Shown here piece after piece: positions 62,575 to 64,000 of a stretch of DNA of 64,000 bases. Position numbers and translations under genes: made by a program. The stretch is from JAEUHM01 sp964538625. Lineage in GTDB: Bacteria; Verrucomicrobiota; Verrucomicrobiia; Verrucomicrobiales; Verrucomicrobiaceae. Position 1 is the stretch's first letter. Each line of letters begins with the position of its first letter. The stretch is taken from positions 1 through 64,000 of the forward strand of contig CAZIGH010000006.1 in assembly GCA_964538625.1 (NCBI GenBank), given 5' to 3'. The notes under the pieces are model-generated. The model saw only the letters and a list, made by a program, of their open reading frames with translations, was not told the origin of the DNA and did not search any database.

Positions 62575-64000
62575 TTAGGCAGTCACCGCCAGTCGCTCCT
62601 TCACCAGCCGCGCTGCGTTCTCAGCAGTGAGACCGTGCTTCTTCCTCAACACAGGGACGCTGCCGTGCTCGATGAACTCGTCTGGCCAGCCGATGCGCAC
62701 CACCGGTGTGGTAATGCCATGCGTGGCGAGCAGCTCCATCACGGCACAGCCAAAGCCATTGTGCAGCACATGATCCTCCAGTGTGCAGATGACTTTCACA
62801 CGCTGTGCCACGTCCAGAATGAGCTTTTCATCCAGCGGCTTGATCCAGCGCGCATTGATGACGGCAGATGAGATGCCCTCAGCTTCGAGCGCAGTCCGGG
62901 CCGTCTTTGCCAGTTCTACGATGTCGCCGATGGCGATGAAGGCGGCGTCTTTACCCTCATGCAGCACCTCGCCTTTTCCAATCTCCAGCAGCACCGGCTT
63001 GTCCTTGGGCGTGATGCCGGGGCCGTTTCCACGCGGATAACGAATGGCGATGGGTCCCTTCTCGTAGTGCGCCATGGTCCAGAGCATATCGACGAACTCA
63101 TCCTCATCCTTCGGCTGCATGTGGACCATGCCCGGGATGCCCCGCAGGTAGGCGATGTCAAAGAGGCCGTGATGCGTGGGACCATCATCGCCGCTCAGTC
63201 CGCCGCGGTCCATGCAAAGGCGCACGGGCAGATTCTGAATGGCCATGTCATGGATGATCATGTCGATGGCCCGCTGCATGAAGGTGGAATAAATGGTGAG
63301 AAAGGGCTTCAGCCCCTGGCAGGCCAGACCGCAGGCAAAAAGTGCGGCATGTTCTTCGGCTATGCCCACGTCATAATACCGGGCCGGAAGCTCCTTCTTG
63401 AAAACACTCAGCCCCGTGCCGCCAGGCATGGCTGCGGTGATGGCCACGATCTTCTCATCTTCCTTGGCGAAGTCCGTCACGGTGCGTGCAAAGACCTGCG
63501 AGTAGGTGGGAAGTGCGCTGTCCGGGGTCTCGCCCGTTTCGATGTTGTATTTGCCCAGGCCGTGGAACTTGCCGGGGTTGTCCAGCGCAGGCTTGTAGCC
63601 ACGTCCCTTCTCCGTGATGATGTGAAGCAGTACCGGCTCGTTCTGCTTCTTGAGGAACTCAAAAGTCTTGATGAGCAGCGGCAGATCATGGCCGTCGATA
63701 GGGCCGTAGTAGCGGATGCCGAACTCCTCAAAGAGCACGCTCGAGGCAGGCCGCGCGTCAGACTCTGGGAGCAGGAGGTTTTTGGCGCTTTCCTCCACCT
63801 TGGCAGCCAAACGACGTGCACTCTTCCCTAGAACCGTCTCCACGAAGGTGGCCGCACGCTGGTGCAGGTCCGCATACGCATCGTGCGTGGCGATGGTATT
63901 GAAATACTTAGCTATGGCTCCCACGTTGCGGTCGATGGACCACTCGTTGTCGTTGAGCACGGTGATAAGCCGCTTGGTCTGGCTGGCGATGTTGTTCATC
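62575..64000 (-). CDS. dxs: 1-deoxy-D-xylulose-5-phosphate synthase, 5' part outside window
   Basis: At least 474 residues of the C-terminal part of DXS, the thiamine-diphosphate enzyme starting the MEP isoprenoid pathway. The frame is open at the right edge, and the sequence there (VLNDNEWSIDRNVGAIAKYF) corresponds to the mid-N-terminal domain of a roughly 620-residue enzyme, so the first part is missing. Visible are KTSARR-type flexible region, GPIDGHDLPLLIKTFEFLK, IVAITAAMPGGTGLSVFK and the transketolase C-domain. The first Met in the frame is not the real start. Confidence 0.96.
   Translation of the reverse strand, partial: MNNIASQTKRLITVLNDNEWSIDRNVGAIAKYFNTIATHDAYADLHQRAATFVETVLGKSARRLAAKVEESAKNLLLPESDARPASSVLFEEFGIRYYGPIDGHDLPLLIKTFEFLKKQNEPVLLHIITEKGRGYKPALDNPGKFHGLGKYNIETGETPDSALPTYSQVFARTVTDFAKEDEKIVAITAAMPGGTGLSVFKKELPARYYDVGIAEEHAALFACGLACQGLKPFLTIYSTFMQRAIDMIIHDMAIQNLPVRLCMDRGGLSGDDGPTHHGLFDIAYLRGIPGMVHMQPKDEDEFVDMLWTMAHYEKGPIAIRYPRGNGPGITPKDKPVLLEIGKGEVLHEGKDAAFIAIGDIVELAKTARTALEAEGISSAVINARWIKPLDEKLILDVAQRVKVICTLEDHVLHNGFGCAVMELLATHGITTPVVRIGWPDEFIEHGSVPVLRKKHGLTAENAARLVKERLAVTA

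Overview
The window looks like chromosomal DNA of a Verrucomicrobiota bacterium, probably close to the Verrucomicrobium/Prosthecobacter group. The evidence is the high GC content, the DUF1549/DUF1553 plus DUF1501 secreted gene pair, a Tat-exported Gfo/Idh/MocA oxidoreductase, a long delta-60-repeat surface protein and a SecA with a SEC-C tail, all beside ordinary housekeeping genes (pgi, rodA, secA, serS, tpiA, pgk, panD, dxs). This assignment is inferred from gene content; no rRNA gene is present.

Region 1 (1-13.9 kb) is a type I-G (formerly I-U) CRISPR-Cas locus on the minus strand. In transcription order it holds cas3 (C-terminal HD), cas8u2/csb3, csb1 (cas7), csb2 (cas5-like), a second Csb2/Cas6-like protein, a HEPN-like protein, an unrecognised 467-residue protein, a cas4-cas1 fusion, cas2, the leader and the array. 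The array has six perfect 36-bp repeats and runs off the left edge. A plus-strand island lies upstream of cas3. It contains a DUF3368/PIN-type toxin-like gene, a two-repeat mini-CRISPR with degenerate, stem-conserving repeats around a 39-bp spacer, and a UPF0175 antitoxin-like gene. The first 17 nt of that spacer match the cas3/toxin divergent promoter region at 14 of 17 positions beside a TTT PAM. Two of the three mismatches fall at guide positions 6 and 12, which are flipped out in type I complexes. The arrangement resembles CreTA/CreR (CRISPR-regulated toxin or cas autorepression) but with a PIN-family toxin in a I-G locus, and it is the strongest candidate here for an undescribed system. 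A truncated cas3 of a different lineage (13628-13861) and a Csb2 half-gene (5422-6261) flank the block and suggest an older effector module was replaced.

Region 2 (13.9-23.9 kb) holds an exported WYL-like protein, a VWA protein, small hypothetical genes, pgi, rodA, an oligopeptide ABC ATPase, a large AAA-type ATPase of unknown role, a palindromic MITE-like element with 22-bp terminal inverted repeats, and a lone prepilin-like protein.

Region 3 (24-36 kb) holds cstA, secA, serS, an outer-membrane-type protein with a clear terminator, a compact three-gene operon (Gfo/Idh/MocA oxidoreductase, NAD-dependent epimerase, DHDPS-like aldolase) and a secreted terpenoid-cyclase-fold protein.

Region 4 (36-64 kb) holds a 1388-residue exported subtilase, a PBP1A-like protein whose transpeptidase motifs appear lost, an overlapping run of a MidA-like methyltransferase, an M14-like peptidase, a lipoprotein hydrolase and a SMUG-like glycosylase, then tpiA-pgk-panD on the minus strand, a coiled-coil/membrane/hybrid-kinase operon, the DUF1549/DUF1501 pair, the delta-60 protein, a secreted hypothetical and the 3' part of dxs. 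No tRNA or rRNA gene was seen.
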